From Pisaster brevispinus (lineage: Eukaryota > Echinodermata > Asteroidea > Forcipulatida > Asteriidae), in assembly GCA_023634235.1 (NCBI GenBank), contig JAMKCF010000009.1, forward strand, positions 1,612,001-1,676,000: a stretch of DNA of 64,000 nt, read 5' to 3'. The position numbers and the translations under genes are program-made. This document shows, piece after piece, positions 12,393 to 23,409 of this stretch. The notes beneath the pieces were generated by a model. That model saw nothing but the letters and a program-made list of their open reading frames with translations. It searched no databases and was not told where the DNA came from. Positions within the stretch are counted from its first letter, which is position 1, and every line of letters begins with the position of its first letter.

Positions 12393-12772
12393 ATGACCTG
12401 AAAGACAGTTAAGTTGTTATGACATCAGTAAAAATCAAAATCATCAAACAAATATGATCAAAATCTTTAGAACAATGCTTTGAATGGAGCCTTCCACAGG
12501 GCACAACACTCCTCATAAGGTAAACCATACTATAGAAAACGCAAGTGGAACAGTATGCATGAAGGATGGTACTTTGCAAGAAAAAACACAAGCAAAATCT
12601 ACCTGCGGAAGGAGAGACCGAATCTGGACACAGTGACAGGCCAATCCCAGCAACTCAGTCAGATGGTTTAGTAGGTACACAGTAAGTCATCAAACCAACA
12701 GCCAAACTGAATAACAAAAAAATATAACTAACAGGAAGATTCTGAATTAAATATGGAATTTGGAGGGTTGGC
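12393..12772. repeat. Local duplication, copy B
   Basis: Partner of 10,469-10,860. Similarity continues, weaker, through about 13,420, including the exon-like block at 13,080-13,210, which pairs with 11,190-11,305. Confidence 0.9.
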
Positions 12773-13079
12773 ATTATCATTATTTTGAAGTGGAAAATTG
12801 TTCAGCCATTATCTTCATATCAAGATGAATATCATATTCAAGGTCTTCTCACTTCTCCATCGATAGCAACAATCTGTATCAACAATCTGTATCATTCTAT
12901 ATCAATCTGTACGCACAGTTTTGCTGACTTTGAAATGCTTTTTCAAGAATGGCCTGGCTTGAATGGCATAAAGAATTTTTCTGATGTGATTCAGGGGTAG
13001 ACTAAGTTTGATTCAAATCTACATCTACACAGGAGATCTTAACTTGGTGATGAGCTGTCAATAATAAGATTCTGATCAT

Positions 13080-13207
13080 ACCTTGACACATCTCCAATGA
13101 TGCTGTTGTGGTCCTGGTTGACAACAGAACACTGCATGGAGAGTGAATCTTTACAGTTGTCATCGATCTCAACAATCTGTACCAAACTATTCCTCCTGGT
13201 GTCATCT
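13080..13207 (-). other. Exon-like block in the duplicated region (copy B)
   Basis: Minus-strand open stretch with acceptor TTTCCAG and donor CAAG|GTATGA, encoding DDTRRNSLVQIVEIDDNCKD and about 20 further residues. It is similar in position and frame to 11,190-11,305. Function unknown. Confidence 0.3.
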
Positions 13208-14258
13208 GGAAATAAACCAAAACAATAATAAGACTCCAAAGTTCACTTGGAACCTTAATATTTCATAAATATTTCAGCTCATCGAATGCTAGTAGATGAT
13301 ACAAGCCAAACTTTAATTGATGAACAACTTGGCCAAAGTCACAACATTTACTTGAAAACTTACTAGAATTCACAATTTTGCCAGATATATTTGAGTCATC
13401 AATTATTTTGGGATGATGGTTTCTTTTATTAAGGTAAAGTCTGTGGAAGCATCACATCTATTCATCTCAAAACTTACAGAATGCTCTTCATTGGATCTGC
13501 ATGCTATGCCCTTTGAAAGTTTCAAGTTATACTTATGTCCAGAAAGGTAAACTTTGTATAGTGCAGTTCTCATGTTATCTAAGTATTACACAGGTTACTC
13601 AGATGTGTTTTTGGCAAAACAGATCTACATGTTCTACAAGATCCTCCTTATAAATACCTACAAAATGTATACAACAATTATGTAGATGCAGTATTTTGCA
13701 TCCCTGTCTTTTTCTGTTTGGGGTTCTACATCAAAACATATTTCTGAAATTATCATTAAGTTGAGCTCAAAAAATCTTACCTTGAAAAACCACACTTCAA
13801 CGTGATATCAAGTATTATGATGTCATTTCCTTGGTGGGAAGCAACACCTCAATTGATGTCCTCATGATCCATGTTGATGGAGAAGCGATGGATCAGAGAG
13901 ATTCGTCTTGGCAATCTGGACAAAATCAAGTCATGTCTACATTTGGTGAAAATAGCAAATCTCAAAAGTTTAGTAAACTGAGTCTTTTCCTGTCTACAAA
14001 TAATATCTCCACTAATGATAACATCATCAGTTATCTACTTTATGTCGGGTGATGTGCATATTCTGCAAAAATGTTCTAGACTGGCCGACAGCAGACGCTT
14101 TGTTACTACTGGAACAACCTTGGAGCGCCCTCAATTTTTTGCTGGCAGCCAGACGGCTGACAGAAATATCCACCCGTACATTCAATTATGTAGCATGCAG
14201 AGACATGCAACTACCTTGCAAAGAGGGACACAAGGTACTGGCAATCATGCCTTGTAAT

Positions 14259-14640
14259 AATTAATAATAACAATAACAACATTTACAAAGCGCCTTTTCC
14301 TAGGTATGCAAAGCGCACAGAGAAAGACCAAGAAAAAACAACAAAAATGGGAATGGAATCAGAGACCAAGTGGAGAACCACTGCCAGGCGCAGCCCATAG
14401 CATTCAGGTAGAGTAGAGAGTCCAGCTAAAGCCGGGCTCTCTATGAAGTGTACGTGCAGGCCAAGCCGGGCAAATATTACAGATTAAACAAGTATGTTTT
14501 TTTCGATGGAGTGTGGGATGGAATTCCACATCCCGATGGACAGGCTGCTGCCATAGTTTACCATTGAATTTGGCTCAATGGGAGGTAAGTCCGAGCATTC
14601 CGAGATTTCAGCGTACCTCTCAGATTATCGGCCATGGCCT
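14259..14640. repeat. Probable dispersed repeat with (AATAAC)n lead
   Basis: Begins with AATAATAACAATAACAAC followed by ATTTACAAAGCGCCTTTTCC and about 350 bp of markedly higher GC than its surroundings. The lead resembles the A-rich tail of a retroposed element read in reverse. The family is not identified. Confidence 0.4.
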
Positions 14641-15366
14641 ACAGTCTAGGTTCTGTAAATCACTTTAAGTGCCTACTCGTATTTTTCTCAAAAGATAAGA
14701 TGCAAGGTTTCTTCATTCTGACAAGCTAAAAATATAACTCATGCAAGAGGACAAACCTTTCATTCTTCAACTTAGTGATGCCTTACTATCTCAAGGACAT
14801 CAATAACTGCTTCTCAAATCTCCACTGATGGTTGTCAAGATAGTAAACTGCCTCAAAAGAAGTCATCCTAACATGCTGCAAATATAAAGTCATACATAAA
14901 AGAGATGATAATGCATTATTAACATACTAATGAAACTGTGGAACAAGTACTAGAAAAGCTCTCTTCAAATGTACTATAGACTTTTAAAAATTGTCAATGG
15001 AAGTACCCTTTGCAAAAAGAAAATGGCCTTGCCTCTTAAACACAAAATTCCAGGCCCGATAAAAGCAGTTGAATTTGAAACTCAGTGGTGACAACATGTA
15101 CATTGTAATATTACTCAATGAGTTATGGTGGTTCAGAAAGAAAAAAACAACAACGACGGTTCAACTTGGCACTTAGATTTATAAACAACTCTATTAAACC
15201 TGAGCACAAATTGCCATAGAGGTTTCACAAACAAGATTTAGAAAGTGATTCTAGAAATCTAGCAGATTTTAATTGATGTGTCTGAAACTTGGACCTACAA
15301 AAACACTACATGTCTTATAAATTATGAAGTAAATGAGATCAGTGAATCAGTCCAATCTCGAGTTAC
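14640..15366. other. Intergenic, nothing recognised
   Basis: AT-rich unique-looking sequence with no supported exon or repeat structure. Confidence 0.6.
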
Positions 15367-15488
15367 CCCTGTGTCCGAATTGGTGGCTACAGCAACGTGT
15401 ATGTCTGGATCATCTCATCATCATGCGTTGAAGTATAGGATGCCTTAATACAGGACGTAGCTGAACTGCCAATTCGGATCCAGCCTTA
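15367..15488. mobile_element. MITE, family 2 (GAATTGGCGGCTACAGC ends), copy 1
   Basis: Short element with inverted ends: left GTCCGAATTGGTGGCTACAG, right AGCTGAACTGCCAATTCGGA. Related to 36,389-36,533 and 47,855-47,969. Confidence 0.65.
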
Positions 15489-15507
15489 GATTAATATTTA
15501 AATGATC

Positions 15508-15757
15508 GGGCCCAATTTCATTGCTCTGCTTACCATAAGCAAAGAATCGGTGCTTACGGAACAGGGAATTATTTGCTTACCTCAAGCGTATTTCACGGGT
15601 TAGCAGAGAATTTTTGCTTGCGCGGGTGCGTACTCCACATTACCAGGCATTCTTCGCTCACACAGCTAGTGCAGAAATTTGGCGCTTGCACAGTAAGCAG
15701 AGAATGGTGATTGTAAGCGCAGATATCGGCGGTAAGCAGAGCCATGACATTGGGCCC
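15508..15757 (-). mobile_element. MITE, family 1 (GGGCCCAATTTCAT ends), copy 1
   Basis: A 250-bp element with terminal inverted repeats of about 27 bp (GGGCCCAATTTCATTGCTCT...; the other end reads back as GGGCCCAATGTCATGGCTCT). The interior is open to fold-back and contains repeated GCTTAC. Orientation is opposite to the copies at 16,595 and 43,823. Confidence 0.85.
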
Positions 15758-16594
15758 AAGAGCCATTTTGGGTCCTTATCCTTAGTCAATGTTCTGACAT
15801 TTTTACTTCCAGGAAGTAATACATTTCAAAATTTGATTGTATCAAGTTCATACATGGATTTAACATCAGTTGGTATTTTGAAATACAAAGTGTGAAATGA
15901 AAAGGCCTACCTGATATAATTGACAGCCTGACTGTAGCCTCTCACTGCAACATTTTTTCCACTGATCCTTCCATTTCATCAGCTGATGTTAGCTTGACCG
16001 TCTCTCACAGGTTTACGATGTTGCATGTCACCATATGACAGAAATCAAAAGAAATATACCAAATTCTAAATCAAATTTCAGTTGAGAATGACACATTATG
16101 ACACTTGTTTGTGGCATTTATTGGGAGTGTTACATGATTATGTGCCATTAGTTTGTTAGCTGTGGGAATGACTGATAAAAATGTGTGATGAGGGAGGTTA
16201 AAGTCAGTAAGGTTATTAGCGTGCAAGAGTTAAGGTGCAAGTGTAGCATGAAGTAAAGGAATAAATTGCAGATATGACTGTGAAAAAACCCCAAATGAAT
16301 TAAAGTAGTGCAAGTGAAACAGTTCTGCATTACATGATTAAAGAACGTTGGTGCGACCGGACCAGCCTTCCGTTTACTTGCCTTTATTGCCAAGGCCAAA
16401 CTAGTTCTGTCACAGGCTGTTTGTCAGAGATGGTGTACTTGTGTTCAGTGTTCTGCCTTGTAAATGTTGACAGCAGGGTCAGCTATTGGAGCTCTTGCAG
16501 TCTGAGAGAAGTTGAGAACATGTATTAATTATTATTGCATTTACAGAAAAAAGTGAAGCATATCTGCAAGAGAAATTACATGAACATCTAAACG

Positions 16595-16814
16595 GGGCCC
16601 AATTTCATGGCTCTGCTTACCACTGAATTCTGCGCTTATGATCACCATTCTCCGCAAGCGCCAAATTTCTTCGTAGTAAGGGAAGAATGCCGAGTACGCA
16701 CACACACAAAATCCCTGCTAACCCGTGATATACGCTTGACATAAGTGCGTAATTCCCTGCGTCCGTAAGTGCTGATTATTTGCTTACAGTAAGCAGAGCC
16801 ATGAAATTGGGCCC
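16595..16814 (+). mobile_element. MITE, family 1, copy 2
   Basis: A 220-bp element beginning GGGCCCAATTTCATGGCTCT and ending AGCCATGAAATTGGGCCC. The interior (GCGCTTATGATCACCATTCT) is shared with the copy at 43,823-44,072. Confidence 0.88.
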
Positions 16815-19650
16815 ATACAGATGACCTAAGGAAACAAAATTAATTTAAAAATCATGCCATTACTAGGTGGCATTCGATTCAGGATGAACCTGAATAAAGA
16901 AATAAATTATAATGTAGGAAAATATAATACAGTTGCACTTTTTAAAATCTGTCATGTAAAACAGATAAAATGATTTTCAAAATATCATCATTAAAAAAAT
17001 GAAGCGCTGTTTACGAGAGCTGTAGGAGAGGGGGATTCGTGAACTAACAACTATAAATTAAGGCAGATCATTTTTTTTTAATGAATGCAATTCACACATT
17101 TTTGCAAAATGGTTTTTATACAAATTATTAAATTACTGTTAAAATTTCAGCACCTAATACGCAATGGTTTTGTAATTACAGTAGCTAGTATGGACGACAT
17201 ATCACAAGATTTGCCATTTTGTATTTCCACGATGTGAGCCATCTCGAAACGCCACTTTACCAATGATATACAAAGCGCTACAGCGCAGCTCAGGTGCGCG
17301 TGTGTGCCATTTACATTTTCAAGTGACCTATCTGGAAGCGTAGTATTTTATCGAAGTGACTTATTGCGATAGGTCTCATGAGTTGGTTTGTACACAGCGC
17401 TCAGCGGGCAAAACTCTTTTTTGTTCATTTTCAAGAAGTGACATATGTGGTTACAAATTATTTAATAATTAAAATAGTTGCACATTGACAGTTCTGTACA
17501 AACCAACACTTTTATTTTGTCTTAAAAACTAAAGGTAAAAATAGTAAGCAGACTCCGAACAGCAAATTGAAAAATAGAGTAACTTCAACTACGTTTTTTT
17601 CAAACACAATTTTTGGGGCGGTGGACAAGTAGATCACCTCATGGTAAGAGCGAAGAATTTTGTCAAATCAGGAAGGTGGTTTGCTAAGTACACTTATATC
17701 TAAACAAATAACAGCAAAATGTTAAAGTGGTAAGGCTGGATTGCTAGATGTGTATTAATTATAATGCAAACTAAATGGACTGCTTAAAATTTAAAAAAAT
17801 TTCCTGCAATTTCAGTGATTCTATCAAGAGCTGACAGGAAGGGGCTTTAAATGAAAAACAAACTGCAAGTGATAAGTAGGACAGTTCTTTTCAGAACTAA
17901 GTAGTCTCCCGAATTCCGAAATCTACTCAGTAGAATAAAGCAAGACCTAGTTCCCAAAGAACAGATATACACATGGTGTTACTGCAAACCGAATATACAT
18001 TGATACCTAACCATGCAATGCCTCAAAAATTATCAAATAGTAAGTGATCATTGATAACCTAACAAAAAGAGCTGCGAGCTTCGAACAAGACATTGAGGGT
18101 TTGTGGATTTGTAAGCTAACTGCCATCAAAAATAAACAAAACAAACTACTGTGAATGGAGCTACCAAACATGGTAATTTTGACTCATATCATCATGACTA
18201 ATTCCACAAATTTGGAGGGGGGATACTATGATGTGGAATAGGACCACATGTAACTATGAGCACTAAATGAGATAAGATGAACTTTCAAACTCTTGTGGGA
18301 GGGGAATTCAAAATGATTGGTGTGTCAACAAAATAAACAAAACCTAATCATATCAAGTGGAAACCTTATCACACTTCCTAAAACAATACATTCATTCCTA
18401 AAGCAATTCCACAAAGGCAATTTTGACAAACTGATTCCCAAGGACTCCCAAGTAAACTCTCAATCAAAATGACTGAAAAGAGAAAGAATTAAAAAAACAA
18501 AACAAAAAACCAAAAAAAAAACCCCAAAACCCCAGAACTGTTGTTCTATTTCAATGATTAACCTCACTAGGGCATTTTTATTGTTTTTCAATTTTGCACA
18601 AATATCAACATTTTGAAACTTGTCAAACACAGATTTCAAGTTCAGTTTCTGGTTTTATCTCTATTTCACATTCAGATAGATTTTGCACAGGTAGACATAG
18701 GTTGGTGCAGCAAGCTCACTGACCAGTGCTACAATGCATTGAGCATGACACTGCCGCCCTCCTTAATTTTACGAATAACTCACGTTACACGCGGATAATT
18801 CGTGTTACATATTTTTTTAGGCTATTACCTAATTTTGTAAAGGGTGTCACGCCTTTTTTATTTTACTGACAATTCAGGAGTGAATGAAAATATTATAGTC
18901 TACTTGCTTATGTGTTTAGAAGGGAGAAAAAAAATGTTTTGGTAAATTGCGTTACATCATTCCAATACAAGAAACTGAGGCCATCGTGTGAATTACTAGG
19001 GAAAAAAACATTGATCTTTTTCTCTCACATGAGTTCAATAATACTCTGACAGTACCCTTCTATTTATCAAATGAATCAATCAGAAAAGAAACTTTTCTTT
19101 GAACCTATTTAGTATTTCCATCAACTTGTGTCGATTACAATTTTAAGCAGATTTTAAAGAGTATTTGACCAATTTCAATAATTTTTTCTTCCCAATGAAC
19201 TAGAGTTTGTACTTGACAGTGGTGGAACATTAACTTTGTCTTATCATGAAAATGAATTTTGTCCACTCTCCTGTGGAATTGGCCAACTGAATTTCATAAA
19301 GTGATTCACAAATTATTTTCTGGTTGGGGTGGGGGTAACTGTATTATGTTGAAGGGCCAAATATTTTATTTTCAAAAACCAGTTTGCTTCATACCAATTG
19401 TTTTTCTAAGAATAATTTACATTAAAATTTGTATCGAAGAGTTTAAATATCCTATCCAATGAGGTTGTGAACATTCAACAAATTAGTGCCTATCATAACG
19501 AAAATAATTTACCAGCAATAACCCGTTAGATGCATAAAGGGGGTTTAACCAACATCCTAGTTTTTTCCCCTTCCATTTTGAGTATTATTGACCATTCCTC
19601 CATGAACCAGGAATGATATGACAAACACAACCGCACCTTCATGCTCTCCA
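16815..19650. other. Intergenic, mostly unrecognised
   Basis: AT-rich. A 13-bp inverted pair GTTGGTTTGTACA / TGTACAAACCAAC at 17,384 and 17,497 and an A-rich run at 18,490-18,535 are the only structures seen. No exon recognised. Confidence 0.55.
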
Positions 19651-19654
19651 TTAC

Positions 19655-19741
19655 CGGTGTAAACAGCTCCCCACTGTATGGTTCCCTGCCTTTGGACAGC
19701 CTTAGTTCATTCAGCGAAATACTTTTTAGGATTTCTAGAAT
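19655..19741 (-). CDS. Candidate exon of an unrecognised minus-strand gene
   Basis: Acceptor TTTAATTTAACAG|ATT, donor ACACCG|GTAATG; exactly 29 open codons (starts ILEILKSISLNELRLSKGRE). Only this frame is open, and it joins in phase with the open stretch ending at 19894. I do not recognise the peptide, and no further exon was identified to the left. Confidence 0.3.
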
Positions 19742-19893
19742 CTGTTAAATTAAATGAATACGCCGACAGTGCCACCGAGACATGTTTTTCTAAATTCAAC
19801 AAAAAATTCATCATGGCGTCGTAAAGCTAATAATTTTGTCCTTTGAAAATTAAGCTTTCTGAAGAGGTAATTTTGAATTATTTTCCCACTTAC

Positions 19894-20184
19894 ATGGGTA
19901 TGCTTTCTTGCACAAAATACTCGTCTTGACCCTGGAGAATCTTGGAAAGCTGGAACACCAAAATACACTAGAAACCGAGGGTTGGCGGTTGACATCAACT
20001 GCAGCCATGCTGTTACGAGTCTTGTAGAGTCCTTTGTGTGCATTAAAACTGGCGCGCTCGAGCTTCTTATATACCTTTCCATTGTTGATAAACAAAGCGC
20101 GCTGGTTGGCATGGACCGCCGAATGTTAGTAAAACATTCAATCGTGTTAACAAATGTTTTAACAAAATTCAACATTTTCGGCAA
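19894..20184 (-). CDS. Candidate first exon of the same unrecognised gene
   Basis: Open from ATG at 20184 (other in-frame ATGs at 20112, 20082 and 20043) to a consensus donor CCAT|GTAAGT at 19894, phase 0, matching the next candidate exon. TATATAAG on the minus strand near 20,075 could be a TATA box. The GC content is above the flank. A second frame starting MAAVDVNRQPSVSS is also open but does not join in phase. Confidence 0.28.
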
Positions 20185-20205
20185 ACTTCTAATTAAATAA
20201 AATAC

Positions 20206-20438
20206 CTCCTATGATCGGTTGCTTTGTTTCCAATAAATTCAATACTATTTTTGAATATTTGTGTAACATTGTTACAAACTGTAGCTATCTGTTTTTGTTT
20301 TGCATTTATGGCTTTCCATAGTTTTCCAGCCTGGGTTGGCAAAATCTTGGGCTGTGACGTTGCAAAAGAAAGGTCTATTATTAAGGCGGACAAAACAGCG
20401 CCACCTACCAAACTCCTAGAAGCGCGCTTTGTGTACAT
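20206..20438 (-). CDS. Candidate exon with an N-terminal hydrophobic segment, unrecognised
   Basis: ATG at 20438 opens a frame MYTKRASRSLVGGAVLSALI... of 77 codons, ending at AGGAG|GTATTT (phase 2). The hydrophobic stretch LVGGAVLSALI after a basic start resembles a mitochondrial or signal sequence. The phase does not match the exon at 19,655, so it would be a separate transcript or chance. Confidence 0.2.
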
Positions 20439-20596
20439 TCCGTGAATTGAACAAATGGGGGGCCGGCATTTAAAGAATTTATTCATAAAAAGTGGGAGTG
20501 TAATTTTAAAAGGACCCCCCCCCCCAGACCTTACAATCCATACATATGAATGACCAATAGAAAGATGCTCATAAAAGCAAATTTTACTCCTATAAA

Positions 20597-20682
20597 GCGA
20601 GGTTGGCGCCGAAAACCGACAACTTTTATTATGATCAAGAACTTAAACTGTTGTCGGATGACAGATCCGAAGTCTCGCTAAT
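20597..20682. repeat. 85-bp inverted repeat
   Basis: AGCGAGGTTGGCGCC...CCGACAAC against GTTGTCGG...GAAGTCTCGCT, with an AT-rich loop. A possible short fold-back element. Confidence 0.5.
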
Positions 20683-21164
20683 TCACGAAATTCGTTTCTA
20701 ATTTTCAATCTCAATCTCGTAAAAAGTAAGGTTTGGTGTTTGTTTTGGTACCTACCTTTGGCCTCGTCCAGCAGTTGGCTTTTCATTTTCAAAAATTATG
20801 AACAAACAGGACGAATAAAACTTTCTACCTTGTTGTGTGTGTGCATGTCTTTATCTTCAGCCATAGCAATCCACATTACAATTAATAGGTAATGTAACCT
20901 TGTTAGGGTCAAAGTTGGGCAGCATCTTTCCTCCACTACGGTGGCCAGAGGAAATAACTGTATCAGTACAGGAAGGTGCACAATGTATCATTCTTAGTGA
21001 ACATCACATTGAAATTCAAATAACTGCAACTGTTTCAAACCAAAGTAAAAGAAGTGCTCCCGAACCGACCGGGAGCAACCTAACCGACCGGGAGCAACCT
21101 AACCTACATAAATGTACATATCATGATTGATGAATAACACATGAATAATTATGCCCATCAAGAG

Positions 21165-21325
21165 TGGCATAACTAGGCACTTGCATGAGAGGGTGGGGTA
21201 AATACCTAATCAATTAATTTATTAATTTCTATATTTATTTATCTAAAGGGGATTATAAGGGGGTAGGGTGTGGTGGCGCAGGAGCCCCACCCCTCCCCAA
21301 ATGGTTCTGCCCCTGCCTACTGAAC
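21165..21325 (+). repeat. Second copy of the GTGGCGTA(G/A)C-type repeat
   Basis: GAGTGGCATAACTAGGCACT, GGGGTAGGGTGTGGTGGCGC and CCCCACCCCTCCCCAAATGG. Family identity is tentative. Confidence 0.4.
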
Positions 21326-22028
21326 GCGGATTTTTTTTAAAGATCCCTCTGCAAGTGAATACAGTATTTTTCTCCTTAATAACCAATAGGCTTGACGACC
21401 TCTATTATTACCCCTTATTATTGTTATTCCAGGTTGCAAAAATTTCACTGAAAAGAGGCTATAGAACCTGAACCCCCACCTTCCAATCACCACTGACAAT
21501 GAAACATGTTTACCATTGGTTTTTTCGGTCCTGGCCCCACTGTTTCATTCTATTGTCTTCTATGTTGCATTTGTACAGTGGGAAAACAACTAAAATGTGA
21601 GAGTTTTATATGCAGAACTTTATGGAAATAAATGTATTTGAGTATGCTTTTGTGCTGTTGTGAGAAGATACTTAAGACAATAGTAAGACTTTGGGGAAAA
21701 AACCTCTAAAAATAAGTTTTTTGTGTAGAAATGTGATCAACTGCAATTTTCAAGACTCGCTGTAGGCAAACATCCTGGGTTTTTGTTTTGTCAATTGTTT
21801 TTATTTGTAATTTTTTTTAACACCATGCCATGGTTGAGTTACAGGTCTCTGTTTTTCAATTTTGAAATCAAGAACTAGCTCATAGATTGTAAATATTACA
21901 TCTGTACTCAATCTTATGATCTCACACCAATCTCTACACTATGTACACTTTTTAATCCCTCAATTAACCAGTTGAAATAAAAATAAACTGTAAAGCTATG
22001 ACAGAAATTTCACCTCAAAAATACGTGT

Positions 22029-22213
22029 TTAAGACCTTTATCATGCGGAGGCCATGTTGGTCATATCCACTGTATGCAATTACAGTCAAGAATACTAATG
22101 TTAATTACACAGTATGGAGCTAGACCCTTTTGCTCTTCAAGCCTCGGTTTGGGTTACATTCATTTAAATGAGAGGAAAGCAAAATGGCTACGCCGTGATA
22201 AAGGTCTATAACC
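22029..22213. mobile_element. Short MITE with TTAAGACCTTTATCA ends
   Basis: Left TTAAGACCTTTATCATGCGG...GGCCAT; right ATGGCTACGCCGTGATAAAGGTCTATAA. The inverted ends are about 30 bp over a 185-bp element. Confidence 0.7.
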
Positions 22214-22867
22214 TGCACAAACATTTCAATAAGTTTGTGTTTACTTTTCTTTTACACTTTCAAGTAGTTTATCACTGTACATTGTAAACCAATTGTCCTT
22301 GACTCACCCAATTACATAAACTAAAAAACCACCAGAAAACAACCACGGGTCCCTGTTGTAAACATACAATAATAAACACACAAAGCAATGTATTTCACAA
22401 GCATGGCTTCTTAACATCATAAATTGAAAAGCTAAAGCACCAAAGAAAAAAGGAGTATTGTGAAAACAACAACAAAAAGGCTACTTTGTATCCATCATTA
22501 TGGCATAAATTTCAGAAGGTATACTGCTTGAAGCTAATTTTTTTAAAGGAAACACACACAAGCTTCTCAATTTCATTGAGTTAGGTAAACAAAGCACATG
22601 ATAAAACAGCAGTTGTTAATGTCAACAAAGTTCTGCATTGTAAATTGTGTATTTGGTCTTGGGTATATCTTTAATTTTTCAATAAGTACATTAGAAAAAA
22701 CAACTTTCTTAAACTTAAATTGTACAAAACTTTTTAAGAAGCTGAATTCAGACTCCCTACCTACTAGAGGTACCTGCAGCTTATTTGAATGCAAATCAAA
22801 CAAAATGATGTGTTGAAGTACAAAACAAATTTCTTTGTTCAACCCCAAATTATTCTAAACTTACCCA

Positions 22868-22900
22868 AGCTGTTTCCCTTGTGGTTTATTACTTGAATGA
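22868..22900 (+). repeat. Fragment of the SINE-associated tail
   Basis: GTTTCCCTTGTGGTTTATTA CTTGA closely matches 30,610-30,635. Confidence 0.45.
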
Positions 22901-23214
22901 CAAACAAAATATACCTAATCAAGATCTTATGCATGGATGTCATCTGGCTGCCATCTTAGAGGTATTACAATGATCAAACAATGAAAGATCCAAATAGGCA
23001 TATACTTTTGCCCAGCACACAGGATAGGCCCCAAAGAGCAAAATCCTTTTGACCTCTGAAGGAGTGTCTTATTCTGTGACAATATGCATAAGGTCTATTA
23101 GGCCTGCCTAATATTTTCCCACTTACACCATACTTTGACTTTGTTCATTACAATTGTACGTAATCTGTTCAATTACAACACAATCTTTTATAAAACAAAT
23201 TTCAAAAAATTTAA

Positions 23215-23405
23215 TTACATGCCCTAAGCAGAAAATAATGCCAAGCAAATTTTCCTGCTGAGCGAAAATAAGAAGGGAACCTGTCGTAAACATTATACAT
23301 AACATGGTAGCAAACTGTGTCTTCTTAGCAAAAGTTTCTGTGCTAATTGCTAAGCAATTTTTTGTGTTGTACTTAACAGCTTTATGAAGCTGAGCCCAGG
23401 AGAAG
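23215..23405. mobile_element. Degenerate GGGCCC-type fold-back element
   Basis: Right end ACAGCTTTATGAAGCTGAGCCCAGG is a decayed version of the CAGCTCTATGAAATTGGGCC end at 32.8 kb. The left part (CCCTAAGCAGAAAATAATGC) is weaker. Old copy, boundaries approximate. Confidence 0.45.
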
Positions 23406-23409
23406 TAAC

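Larger units (their letters stand above)
7400..14000. repeat. Region of decayed local duplications with a recurring exon-like motif
   Basis: The plus-strand motif catGGTCCATGTTGACAAC occurs in variants at about 7878, 8411, 8935, 9152, 9549, 10213, 11220, 11849, 13109 and 13863. Several copies are followed or preceded by ACCTTGA/TTACCT strings that read as splice donors on the minus strand. A clear large duplication pairs about 9,670-11,520 with about 11,950-13,420. Some copies stay open over 40-50 codons on the minus strand; others have stops. No known protein is recognised. Confidence 0.7.
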
